A stretch of DNA of 64,000 nt from Ensifer adhaerens (lineage in GTDB: Bacteria; Pseudomonadota; Alphaproteobacteria; Rhizobiales; Rhizobiaceae): NCBI RefSeq assembly GCF_002007205.1, contig NZ_LAZS01000001.1, forward strand, positions 124,001 through 188,000, given 5' to 3'. Under the pieces are notes generated by a model that worked only from the letters and a program-made list of their open reading frames with translations, made no database searches and was not told the DNA's origin. How positions within the stretch are numbered: position 1 is the first letter of the stretch; the number at the start of each line of letters is the position of its first letter. The translations under genes were made by a program, and so were the position numbers. Below are positions 48,376 to 55,335 of this stretch, in pieces.

Positions 48376-48570
48376 ATGATGTCACGCCTTCCTCACCTTG
48401 CCGCCCAGGCCGAACTGCGCCGGCGGACGCAAACTGCCGAGCACACCGAAAGCCATCGCGGCAGCGACACTGCCGTGCGCGACGCCTTTCTCGGTATCGG
48501 TATTCGGCTCGGTATCGTGCTCGGTCTCGCCTACGGCATCCAGGCCGCCATTCCGTGGATCGCCGGCTAA
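48376..48570 (+). CDS. Small single-span membrane protein
   Basis: 64 residues, not recognised. The polar N-terminus (SRLPHLAAQAELRRRTQTAEHTESHRGSD) is followed by one hydrophobic helix (DAFLGIGIRLGIVLGLAYGIQAAIPWIAG). AAAGGAGA lies 6 bases before the ATG at 48376, an excellent ribosome site, which is the main reason to accept it. A second ATG follows at once. It is 77 bases after dapA on the same strand. Confidence 0.62.
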   Translation: MMSRLPHLAAQAELRRRTQTAEHTESHRGSDTAVRDAFLGIGIRLGIVLGLAYGIQAAIPWIAG

Positions 48571-48602
48571 CCTCTTCCGATCTTCAACAGGAACCATTCC
48601 AC

Positions 48603-48878
48603 ATGGGCAGTATGCAGCAGATCCGCCGCGGCTTTCTCGCGCGCGCACGTTTCGTCGTCGGCCGCGACCGGCACGGCTGGTGGGTCGTCTCCGACCGCAA
48701 GGGACTGGTCGGCGGTCTCTTTACCAACGAAAGCGCCGCGATCCATTTCGCCGTCGAAGCGAGCGACCGGCATCCGGAAGAGGTGTGCCGCGCGCCGGAA
48801 GGGGCGGCGATCGATCTCGATACGTTTTCGCGCGGGCCAAAATCCATGAGGCTGCGCCGGCGTGGCGCCTATGCCTGA
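48603..48878 (+). CDS. Small conserved-looking hypothetical protein
   Basis: 91 residues, not assigned. The core reads FVVGRDRHGWWVVSDRKGLVGGLFTNESAAIHFAVEAS, a compact beta-beta-alpha pattern of the sort seen in short alphaproteobacterial proteins that I recall as common but unnamed. It is basic at both ends. ATG at 48603 lies 32 bases after the preceding small gene with AACAGGA upstream. It is the last gene before a strong terminator, so 46844-48878 is probably one operon. Confidence 0.65.
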   Translation: MGSMQQIRRGFLARARFVVGRDRHGWWVVSDRKGLVGGLFTNESAAIHFAVEASDRHPEEVCRAPEGAAIDLDTFSRGPKSMRLRRRGAYA

Positions 48879-48905
48879 CGCCGCATCCCGTTTGAGGCTG
48901 AAGGA

Positions 48906-48942
48906 AGAAGACCCCGCCGGCCCGGTGCCGACGGGGTCTTCT
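48906..48942. terminator. Bidirectional terminator after the dapA cluster
   Basis: Strong stem AGAAGACCCCG / CGGGGTCTTCT with an inner CCGG/CCGA extension, T-rich on the plus side. It separates the dapA cluster from the convergent alpha/beta hydrolase gene. Confidence 0.82.
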
Positions 48943-48970
48943 CTTGTCAGGATGCGGCACTGCCGGAAGT

Positions 48971-49663
48971 TCAGCCGAGCGACGCGATCGCCTCGTCGAT
49001 CAGCGCCACGATCTCCTTGGCATGCGAAGCAAGCGAGGCGTGGCTGGCATCGAGCGTGATGATCTTCTTCGCCTTGATGCGCTCGGCCATCCACTGTTCG
49101 GTTTCCGGCGGGATCATGTTGTCGTGGCGCGAGACCTGGTACCAGCTCGGTTTCGTCTTCCAGGCCGGCGCGCCTGCCTTGTCCTCGAAGCAACGCCCGG
49201 CGATCGGCTTCTGGGTTACCGCCATCACCAGCGCCTCGGTCTCGCTGAGATCCTGGCCGAAGCTCTGGCGGAAGGTATCCTGCGCCAGCCAGAGGAAACC
49301 GTCCTTGTCCGGACGGATGCTGGCAGCGCCGGACGGCGGCTCGCGCCTTGCAAAGATGCCGCCGAGGCTGTCGCCTTCATCCGGCGCGAAAGCGGCGACA
49401 TAGACCAGGCCGACGACATTGGAAGCGTGACCAGCGCCGCTGATCACCGCGCCGCCATAGGAGTGCCCGACGAGCAGGGTCGGACCCTCGAGCGATTCGG
49501 CGAGCTTGCGGGTGCGCTCGACGTCGTCGGCAAGCGAAGTGAGCGGGTTCTGTACCGCTGCAATTCTGTATCCTTTGGCATGCAGCGGGGGGATGACGTG
49601 ACGCCAATGGGAGGCGTCACCCCAGGCGCCGTGCACAAGCACGATGTTTTTGACTGCCGGCAT
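48971..49663 (-). CDS. Alpha/beta hydrolase
   Basis: 230 residues. Starts MPAVKNIVLVHGAWGDASHW (oxyanion HG region); the nucleophile elbow GHSYGG lies near residue 70; SRHDNMIPPETEQWM near 180 holds the acid-side loop; DASHASLASH near 205 gives the catalytic His. Resembles the salicylate-esterase-like/hydroxynitrile lyase-type short hydrolases often annotated only as alpha/beta hydrolase. Substrate unknown. The start is taken at 49663, after AAAGGAACGG; the open frame upstream is not needed. Confidence 0.88.
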   Translation of the reverse strand: MPAVKNIVLVHGAWGDASHWRHVIPPLHAKGYRIAAVQNPLTSLADDVERTRKLAESLEGPTLLVGHSYGGAVISGAGHASNVVGLVYVAAFAPDEGDSLGGIFARREPPSGAASIRPDKDGFLWLAQDTFRQSFGQDLSETEALVMAVTQKPIAGRCFEDKAGAPAWKTKPSWYQVSRHDNMIPPETEQWMAERIKAKKIITLDASHASLASHAKEIVALIDEAIASLG

Positions 49664-50106
49664 AGTCCGTTCCTTTCGCTTTGAATGGAGAGGTATTCGG
49701 TTTCGCATCACACTCGCTCGTGGTGAAGGATGCGAGGCATGCTGCCCGTCGTCTGTTTGGTGGGGTCCCTTGCTTTGCGCCTCGCGCGTGGCAAGGCGTT
49801 GAGATTGCAGACGTAAATTAGGGCGAGAAGGCGTGCGTTCCATGACGCAAACCACAAATTTTCGTGACGGAAGACCAACCCTGCGCGTCCCCGCAGGCGG
49901 GTGGCCGCGATAGCAGATGGATGGCGACAGGATGAGGAGAAGACGGGGTCCCAGAGCGGCGTATTGGGGCTACGGGGCATCGCTCTGGGACCGGTTGCGC
50001 CCAGGAGGCGGGCTGTGCTTCCGGGCGCTTCGGCATCAAGTCACCGCGAAACCGATTCGACAATGCGCCCCGGACCTTTGCCGACCCCTGTCGGACCAAA
50101 GTCCTA
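49664..50106. other. Gap with a perfect 12-base inverted repeat, no recognised gene
   Basis: Part of a 685-base gap. It holds a perfect inverted repeat GGTCCCAGAGCG (49947-49958) / CGCTCTGGGACC (49981-49992) with a 22-base loop. Short open frames in this stretch have no ribosome sites. The sequence may be a dispersed rhizobial element or a decayed gene. Confidence 0.4.
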
Positions 50107-50210
50107 CTGCATGTTTCCTTTAATCGTAGCCGATTAATGGACAAAAACATGCAGGAATTCAAAGTTCTACAGCGACCCTTGCGCGTCTGATAAGACGCGC
50201 GGCGCTGTGG
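50107..50210. repeat. Structured intergenic element with two hairpins (rhizobial dispersed repeat, probable)
   Basis: First hairpin: outer arms CTGCATGTTT (50107-50116) and AAACATGCAG (50145-50154), inner arms TTTAATCG / CGATTAAT with loop TAGC. Second hairpin: CAGCG / CGCTG outside (50170-50174, 50203-50207), GCGCGTCT (50181-50188) / AGACGCGC (50193-50200) inside, loop GATA. I recall very similar sequence in many rhizobial intergenic regions, so I call it a dispersed element. Confidence 0.5.
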
Positions 50211-50306
50211 CGCCAGCTGTGGGTAACTTGGCACGCAACGTTCTGATCAAGGTCGCTGCGAGCGGGCCGTTCGTCTGCTGCAGCCAGGAAGAAACGGGGG
50301 AAAACG

Positions 50307-50339
50307 AAAAAGGCCTTTCGATGTCTCGAAAGGCCTTTT
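50307..50339 (-). terminator. Terminator of tRNA-Val
   Basis: Perfect stem AGGCCTTTCGA / TCGAAAGGCCT, loop TGTC, with A-run and T-run on both sides. It lies 10 bases past the 3' end of the minus-strand tRNA. Confidence 0.88.
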
Positions 50340-50348
50340 GAATTCGAA

Positions 50349-50423
<75 letters not shown>

Positions 50424-50591
50424 ATCCGATGTGGCGCATAGACCACAAAAGCCGTTGTCGCGTCAATAGGGTTTTCGAAGGTTTTTTGACAGAAATTTCC
50501 AGGCGGTGATTTTCCGTATTGGACCGGCGTTGATGAGGCACCGGCAGGACCCCGGATTTCCTGAGTTTCCGCTAAGGTATTGAAACGAAAA

Positions 50592-50624
50592 GACCGCCGG
50601 AGATCCCTGTGGATCGCGGCGGTC
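50592..50624 (-). terminator. Terminator of cpdR
   Basis: Stem GACCGCC / GGCGGTC with an inner ATCC / GGAT pair and loop CTGT; TTTTCGTTT follows on the minus strand. It lies 60 bases past the cpdR stop. Confidence 0.75.
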
Positions 50625-50683
50625 GGTTCGAAGTCGCATTCTGTACAGTCGCGGGAGGGCGCGCCTGTGGAAAACTGCCTTGA

Positions 50684-51049
50684 TCAGGCAGCAGCAAGCA
50701 TCTTGTTGACCTCGTCGACGAGGTCACGCAGGTGGAAGGGCTTCGAAAGCACCTTGGCATCCTTCGGCGCCTTGGAGTCCGGGTTAAGCGCGACAGCGGC
50801 AAAGCCGGTGATGAACATGACCTTGAGGTCCGGATCGAGTTCCGTCGCGCGCCGCGCCAGTTCGATGCCGTCCATCTCGGGCATGACGATATCAGTCAGG
50901 AGAAGCGAGAAGGGCTCTTCGCGAAGCCGGTCGTAAGCGCTGGCGCCATTGTCATAGGACATGACCTTGTAGCCGGCCTTTTCCAGCGCCTTCACCAGGA
51001 ATCGGCGCATGTCGTTGTCGTCTTCGGCAAGAAGGATTTTCGCAGTCAT
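50684..51049 (-). CDS. cpdR: Single-domain response regulator CpdR
   Basis: 121 residues, one receiver domain. The phosphoacceptor is Asp53 in LLLTDIVMPEMDGIELARRATELDP; the acidic pair is Asp10/Asp11; the switch region is VMFITGFAAVALNPDSKAPKDAKVLSKPFHLRDLV with the conserved Lys. The sequence follows Caulobacter CpdR closely, including the small-residue tail. Unphosphorylated CpdR acts as an adaptor guiding ClpXP to substrates such as CtrA at the cell pole; phosphorylation through the CckA-ChpT relay turns it off. In S. meliloti CpdR1 is needed for normal division and bacteroid formation. Monocistronic, divergent from the amidohydrolase gene. Confidence 0.95.
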   Translation of the reverse strand: MTAKILLAEDDNDMRRFLVKALEKAGYKVMSYDNGASAYDRLREEPFSLLLTDIVMPEMDGIELARRATELDPDLKVMFITGFAAVALNPDSKAPKDAKVLSKPFHLRDLVDEVNKMLAAA

Positions 51050-51249
51050 GAATTGGGCCGTGCTTCTCTTTATTCAGTTCATTGCGCGTAGATTGCGGCG
51101 TTTTATCCAAACCGCAACGCGGTAAATATCTCGTGAACAGGGGACGTCAATTCCCCTGATTGCTGTGATTGGCCACTATGGACACAGAGCAGGCCAACTG
51201 GCAACATGATGACAATTGTAAGAACCGCATATGGTAAAAAAGGGTACAG

Positions 51250-52131
51250 ATGGGGGAATTTGCGGAGAGGGAACTGTTCGAGGTTCTGGAACCTCCAATC
51301 CAGCGCATTCCCTTTGTGTTCAATTCGCCGCATAGCGGCCGCGCCTATCCCCAGAGTTTCCTCGATCAGTCACGGCTCGACGCGCTTTCTATACGCCGGT
51401 CGGAAGATCATTATGTCGACGAATTGTTCCAGAACGCGACTTTCCTTGGGGCGCCGATGCTGCTTGCGCATTTTCCGCGCGCCTTCCTCGACGTCAACCG
51501 CGAGCCCTACGAACTCGACCCGCGCATGTTCGATGGGTCGCTGCCGCCGCATGCCAATATCAGCTCGATGCGCGTCGCCGGCGGGCTTGGCACGATCCCG
51601 CGGCTGGTCGCCGAGAACATGGAGATCTATCGCGGACGCTTCCCGGTCGAAGACGCACTGACGCGGATCGAGACGATCTACAAGCCCTATCATGCGACAC
51701 TCCGCAAGCTGATCGCGCGCACCCATGTGCAGTTCGGCATGTCCGTGCTGATCGATTGCCATTCGATGCCGGGCAACGTGCATCTGCCCGGCAGCGCCCA
51801 GCGACCCGACTTCATCATCGGCGACCGCTACGGCACCAGTGCCGCCGGCGAGCTGTCGCGCGCCGCGGTCGATCTGTTGCAGCAGCTCGGCTACAGCGTC
51901 GTGCGCAACAAGCCCTATGCCGGCGGCTTCATAACCGAGCATTACGGACGCCCGACCCGCGGGCTGCATGCGCTGCAGATCGAGATCAATCGGGCGCTCT
52001 ATGTCGACGAGACGACGCTGGCGCGCAAGCCGGGCTTCGGCGCGTTGGTCGCCGACCTCACGACCTTCATCGGGTCGCTCGCCCGCCATGTCGAGGACTA
52101 TGGCGCTTACCTCCCGCTGGCCGCCGAGTAG
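51250..52131 (+). CDS. N-formylglutamate amidohydrolase family protein
   Basis: 293 residues. HutG/FGase-type zinc amidohydrolase: PFVFNSPHSGRAYPQSFLDQS, RRSEDHYVDELF, HFPRAFLDVNREPYELDPRMF, LIDCHSMPG and ITEHYGRPTRGLHALQIEINRALYVDE. These are the metal-ligand and substrate segments of the family. The type reaction is N-formyl-L-glutamate to glutamate and formate, the last step of one histidine-degradation branch. No other hut genes are nearby, so the assignment is to family only. ATG at 51250 follows AAAAGGG. Confidence 0.88.
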   Translation: MGEFAERELFEVLEPPIQRIPFVFNSPHSGRAYPQSFLDQSRLDALSIRRSEDHYVDELFQNATFLGAPMLLAHFPRAFLDVNREPYELDPRMFDGSLPPHANISSMRVAGGLGTIPRLVAENMEIYRGRFPVEDALTRIETIYKPYHATLRKLIARTHVQFGMSVLIDCHSMPGNVHLPGSAQRPDFIIGDRYGTSAAGELSRAAVDLLQQLGYSVVRNKPYAGGFITEHYGRPTRGLHALQIEINRALYVDETTLARKPGFGALVADLTTFIGSLARHVEDYGAYLPLAAE

Positions 52132-52208
52132 CCTTTCCCAGCGAACCCACGCGTCATGGCGTCCAGCAATGTCCTGGAGGCGCTTCGCATTTTGTGTCGG
52201 GGAGCTTC

Positions 52209-52288
52209 AAAAAAAACCGCGCCAACGGCGCGGTCAAGTCTAGGGAGGAAACACCCAAGGAGGGTATTTACAGTCACAGGTGACTGTA
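52209..52288 (-). ncRNA. mmgR: MmgR-like small RNA (alpha-r8 / 'suhB' RNA family)
   Basis: On the minus strand, a CTTGACA -35-like element (52323-52317) and an A/T-rich -10 region precede the RNA. The RNA has a first stem ACAGTCA-cc-TGTGACTGT, then the conserved unpaired CCCTCCTTGGGTGTTTCCTC segment rich in CCUCC (anti-Shine-Dalgarno-like), and ends in a strong terminator ACCGCGCC / GGCGCGGT followed by eight T. This matches MmgR of S. meliloti, which lies in the same place between an amidohydrolase-like and a monophosphatase gene, is controlled by nitrogen status and limits polyhydroxybutyrate build-up. The 5' end is estimated. Confidence 0.85.
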
Positions 52289-52302
52289 CCCAAACCTTAA
52301 TA

Positions 52303-52608
52303 TTGCACTGCACAATTGTCAAGTTGCGGCGGTGAAAACTTTTGCGCTGCATCAAAAGAATTTCACTCGGAAACGCGGCCTGAACCGATTGAATCGCTAA
52401 ATAGCGGCTCCTGGAGCTCGCGCGCAAAGCGCGCCGCGATCGTTCAGATTCGCGCCGTGCGCTTTTAAGTTACTGATTTGTCGCATGTCGTTAGCGCAAA
52501 ACTGCTGCGCACTTTTGCGCGCATGCTCCAGTCGGACCTCGTTGCCTTTCGCCGAATATCGGCTATGCAGAACAAGCTCTTCCTTCGTTTCTTCCTTGAG
52601 AGATCGCC
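52303..52608. other. Gap of 306 bases between mmgR and hisN
   Basis: Contains the mmgR promoter (minus) and the hisN leader (plus). It also holds nested inverted repeats at 52483-52526 listed separately. No further gene is seen. Confidence 0.5.
52483..52526. repeat. Nested palindrome, probable rhizobial dispersed element
   Basis: Outer arms GCATG (52483-52487) / CATGC (52522-52526) and inner arms GCGCAAAA (52494-52501) / TTTTGCGC (52513-52520). The surrounding TTTAAGTTACTGATTTGTCG sequence is one I recall in many rhizobial intergenic gaps. The copy lies in the hisN leader, 83 bases before the start. Confidence 0.42.
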
Positions 52609-53382
52609 ATGTTGCCCGACCGCGCCTTCTTCGATCGTCTTGCCGATGCCGCCAAGGCGGAAACCCTGCCGCGCTTCCGGATCGGCACCAGCGTCGTCAA
52701 CAAGCTGGAAAGCGGCTTCGATCCGGTGACGGAAGCGGACCAATCGGCGGAAGCGGCGATCCGTGCGCTGATCGAGGCGCATTTCCCGGACCATGGCATC
52801 CTCGGCGAAGAGCACGGCAATGTCGGTCTCGACCGCGAATATGTCTGGGTGATCGACCCGATCGACGGCACGCGCGCCTTCATCTCCGGTCTGCCTGTGT
52901 GGGGCACGCTGGTGGGCCTCTATCGCAATGGCGATGCGGTCATGGGCCTGATGGACCAGCCGTTCACCGGCGAGCGCTATTTCGCCGACGGCACGAAATC
53001 GTTTTACCGCGGACCGGGCGGCGAACAGGTGCTTTCGACGCGCGCCTGCCAATCGCTTGACGATGCAGTGCTTTTCACCACGTCGCCGCATCTCTATGCC
53101 GGCGATCTCAAGACCCGCTACGAGACGGTGCAAAGCAAGGTCCGGCTCTTCCGCTACGGCTGCGATTGCTACGCTTTCGCGCTTCTGGCCGCCGGCCATG
53201 TCGATCTGGTGATCGAATGCGGGCTGAAACCCTATGATGTCGGCGGGCTGATCCCGCTGATCGAGCAGGCCGGTGGCATCGTCACCAACTGGCAGGGCGG
53301 CCCGGCGGAAATGGGCGGCGAGGTCATCGCCGCAGGCAACGCCGAACTGCACGCGCAGGCGCTGGAAATCCTGAAGGGCTGA
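52609..53382 (+). CDS. hisN: Inositol-monophosphatase-family phosphatase, HisN-type histidinol-phosphatase
   Basis: 257 residues. Mg2+-dependent IMPase fold: GFDPVTEADQSAEAAIRALIEAHFPDHGILGEEHG with the Glu metal ligand, WVIDPIDGTRAFISGLPVWGTLVGL (the DPIDGT metal site near residue 85) and LKPYDVGGLIPLIEQAGGIVTNW near 210. The FISGLPVWG form and the overall sequence fit the HisN-type histidinol-phosphatase used by alphaproteobacteria and actinobacteria; a suhB-like or cysQ-like role remains possible. The adjacent MmgR sRNA family was once called the 'suhB' RNA because of this kind of neighbour. Confidence 0.82.
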   Translation: MLPDRAFFDRLADAAKAETLPRFRIGTSVVNKLESGFDPVTEADQSAEAAIRALIEAHFPDHGILGEEHGNVGLDREYVWVIDPIDGTRAFISGLPVWGTLVGLYRNGDAVMGLMDQPFTGERYFADGTKSFYRGPGGEQVLSTRACQSLDDAVLFTTSPHLYAGDLKTRYETVQSKVRLFRYGCDCYAFALLAAGHVDLVIECGLKPYDVGGLIPLIEQAGGIVTNWQGGPAEMGGEVIAAGNAELHAQALEILKG

Positions 53383-53454
53383 TGCGTCCGGCGCTCTCGC
53401 GCGGCGGACCAAGAGATCCATGAAAACAGAGGATTGGCGAAGGCGCCGCCTGCT

Positions 53455-54420
53455 TCAAGCGGCGCTGGTTTCGCGCGCGTCGCCTTCTTCGGGGATGACG
53501 AAGGCGAGGATCGCCGCCATCGCCTGGGCACGGTAACGATCCGCCTCGTGCAGCAGCTCGTGGCGGGCGCCGTCGATCGGGATCATCTGGGCGGCGCGGA
53601 AGTTGCGCGCCAGCCACTCGACGGCGAGATGCGGCACCAGGCGATCCGCCGTCGGCGCCAGGATGATCGTCGGCAGCGTGATGCGCGTCAGGTGCTCGCG
53701 ACGGATGATCCGGCGCATGGCGCGGAAGGCTTCGCTCAGCCACCGTGCCGTCGGTGGGCCGAGCCTCAGGTCCGGATGGGCGTCGGTTAGCGCGATGTTG
53801 CGCAGGTAGCGGCGGCGATCCGCGGTCAGAACGTTGTTTTCAAACGGACGGTTGCCCTTGTCGGGATGCGCCGGCAGGGCGCCGAGACCGACCAGGCGCA
53901 TGAGGGTCGCGACCGCCGCGATGCTCTTTTCGCCAAGCGCCTGGCCGCCGAGGCCGACGAAGGGCGCCAGAACCACCAGCCGGTCGATCCGGCTTGCCAG
54001 CATCGGCGCCAATGACAGCGCCACGAGCGCGCCCATGGAATGGGCGACAATCGAGAAGGGCAGGCGTGTATCCGGCAGCACGATCTGTTCCAGGAAGGTG
54101 CTGAGGTCGCGTTCATAGTCGGAGAAGTGGTCGACGTAACCGCGCCCGGCGTGCGGCAAGAGGCGCTCGGAGCCCGCCTGGCCGCGCCAGTCGAAGGTGG
54201 CGACCCAGAGGCCGGCAGCGGTGAGATCCGTGATCGTCTCGAAATATTTCTCGATCGATTCGTTGCGGCCCTGCAGGAGCACGACGGTTCCGCGTGCCAC
54301 CGGCTGCTTCGTCTTGAAGATCGCATAGCGGATCTTGCGGCCGCCGACACCGTCGAAGAAGCCTGCCACATGATTGTCCGGGATCGGATTGTCCGGTGAT
54401 GCGTGGAGGATCGAAGTCAT
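53455..54420 (-). CDS. Alpha/beta hydrolase, lysophospholipase-like (PldB type)
   Basis: About 321 residues. Serine hydrolase fold: RGTVVLLQGRNESIEKYFETI, WVATFDWRGQAGSERLLPHAGRGYVDHFSDYERDL, nucleophile SIVAHSMGALVALSLAP (AHSMG near 120), LAPTADRLVP and GARHELLHEAD with the catalytic His near 290. This is the PldB/monoacylglycerol-lipase pattern. Substrate, lysophospholipid or monoglyceride, is inferred. A second in-frame ATG at 54459 would add 13 residues; neither has a clear ribosome site. It converges with hisN. Confidence 0.85.
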   Translation of the reverse strand: MTSILHASPDNPIPDNHVAGFFDGVGGRKIRYAIFKTKQPVARGTVVLLQGRNESIEKYFETITDLTAAGLWVATFDWRGQAGSERLLPHAGRGYVDHFSDYERDLSTFLEQIVLPDTRLPFSIVAHSMGALVALSLAPMLASRIDRLVVLAPFVGLGGQALGEKSIAAVATLMRLVGLGALPAHPDKGNRPFENNVLTADRRRYLRNIALTDAHPDLRLGPPTARWLSEAFRAMRRIIRREHLTRITLPTIILAPTADRLVPHLAVEWLARNFRAAQMIPIDGARHELLHEADRYRAQAMAAILAFVIPEEGDARETSAA

Positions 54421-54490
54421 TGAGGCGGGGCCGGAAAAGAGCGTGTTGATCGATAACATCAGGGATAGGCGGCAGGGTCTGCGCCGTCAA

Positions 54491-54602
54491 AGAAAAAAGC
54501 CGGAAACGGTGGGTGAAATCCGGACGATCACCGTTTCCGGCCGCTGAAGGGGAAGGGACATGTCACTTCAGCCTGGGCTTTGCGGCCCAGGATTTTCTTT
54601 TA
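54491..54602. ncRNA. Candidate small RNA locus with two opposed terminator-like hairpins
   Basis: Between the hydrolase and ibpA. Hairpin A: GCCGGAAACGGTG (54499-54511) / CACCGTTTCCGGC (54529-54541), a perfect 13-base stem with six T after it on the minus strand. Hairpin B: CCTGGGC (54572-54578) / GCCCAGG (54585-54591) with ATTTTCTTTT after it on the plus strand. Neither ends a known gene. A plus-strand RNA would contain hairpin A and stop at B; a minus-strand RNA would contain B and stop at A. Strand and ends are unknown. Confidence 0.45.
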
Positions 54603-54675
54603 GTCCCGCCCGGCTGAACGGCAGCCGAAGCCGGCGTTCATGTCGGGTTCACGGAAAAATCGTCGACGGGCGCGT

Positions 54676-54704
54676 CTTGAAGTCGTGAAATCGCCTCCCC
54701 AAAT
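54676..54704 (+). promoter_or_regulatory. RpoH (sigma-32) promoter of ibpA
   Basis: CTTGAA at 54676-54681, 15-base spacer, then CCCCAAATC at 54697-54705, a close match to the sigma-32 pattern CTTGAA-N13-17-CCCCATNT. Predicted transcription start about 54712. Confidence 0.65.
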
Positions 54705-54711
54705 CAGGGTC

Positions 54712-54805
54712 ACGGGCGCCGAAGACGGGTCCGTTCACCGGTCCTGCCGCTGCCAGAATGGGGTGGCCGACCAGACATCGCAAACGTTGCTCCAAGGAGG
54801 ACACC
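54712..54805 (+). promoter_or_regulatory. ROSE-type RNA thermometer in the ibpA leader
   Basis: The leader of about 94 bases ends in TTGCT (54787-54791), CCA, then the AGGAGG ribosome site (54795-54800). The U(U/C)GCU anti-Shine-Dalgarno pairing weakly with AGGAGG, including a bulged G, is the mark of ROSE elements, which block translation of small heat-shock genes until heat melts the helix. ROSE elements are well known before rhizobial hsp20 genes. Confidence 0.75.
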
Positions 54806-55267
54806 ATGCGTCACTTCGATTTCTCCCCCCTTTACCGTTCCACCGTCGGTTTCGACCGCCTGTTCACGATGCTCGATAGCCTCGGCCAGCCGGGTGATGC
54901 CCAGACCTATCCGCCCTACAACATCGAGCGCACCGGCGAGAATGCCTATCGCATCACCATGGCCGTTGCCGGCTTTGACGAGAGCGAACTTTCGATCGAG
55001 GCCCGTGAGCACACGCTGACGGTCAAGGGCGAAAAGGCCGAAGAAAAGGGCGAGGAAAGCCAGTTTCTCCATCGCGGCATTGCCAAGCGCGCCTTCGAGC
55101 GCCGCTTCCAGCTCGCCGATCACGTGGAGATCAAGTCCGCTTCGCTGAAGAACGGCTTGCTGCACATCGATCTCACCCGCGAGATCCCGGAAGCAGCCAA
55201 GCCACGCCGGATCGAGATTGCGTCCGTGGCTTCGCAGCCGAAGCAGATCGAGGCACAGACCCTCTAA
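54806..55267 (+). CDS. ibpA: Small heat-shock protein Hsp20
   Basis: 153 residues, alpha-crystallin-type chaperone that holds unfolding proteins for DnaK and ClpB. N-terminus MRHFDFSPLYRSTVGFDRLFTMLDS; crystallin domain YPPYNIERTGENAYRITMAVAGFDESELSIEAREHTLTVKGEK; FLHRGIAKRAFERRFQLADHVEIKSASLKNGLLHIDLTREIPEAAKPRRIEI, with the AxLxNGLL and C-terminal IEI-type motifs. Class A IbpA type. The start at 54806 is fixed by AGGAGG five bases upstream. Regulated by an RpoH promoter and a ROSE leader. Confidence 0.95.
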   Translation: MRHFDFSPLYRSTVGFDRLFTMLDSLGQPGDAQTYPPYNIERTGENAYRITMAVAGFDESELSIEAREHTLTVKGEKAEEKGEESQFLHRGIAKRAFERRFQLADHVEIKSASLKNGLLHIDLTREIPEAAKPRRIEIASVASQPKQIEAQTL

Positions 55268-55300
55268 CTTTCGTCCGCCAGAACCAATCTCCCAAGACAG

Positions 55301-55330
55301 AGCGGCGTCCCTTGCGGGCGCCGCTTTTTT
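55301..55330 (+). terminator. Terminator of ibpA
   Basis: Stem AGCGGCG-CC / GG-CGCCGCT with loop CTTGC, followed by TTTTTT. It also lies at the end of the convergent transporter gene. Confidence 0.85.
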
Positions 55331-55335
55331 GTTGG

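Noticed and set aside
49818..50234. 138-codon minus-strand frame in the gap before tRNA-Val
   Set aside because: Covers inverted repeats, has no ribosome site and no domain; better explained as repeat or structured sequence.
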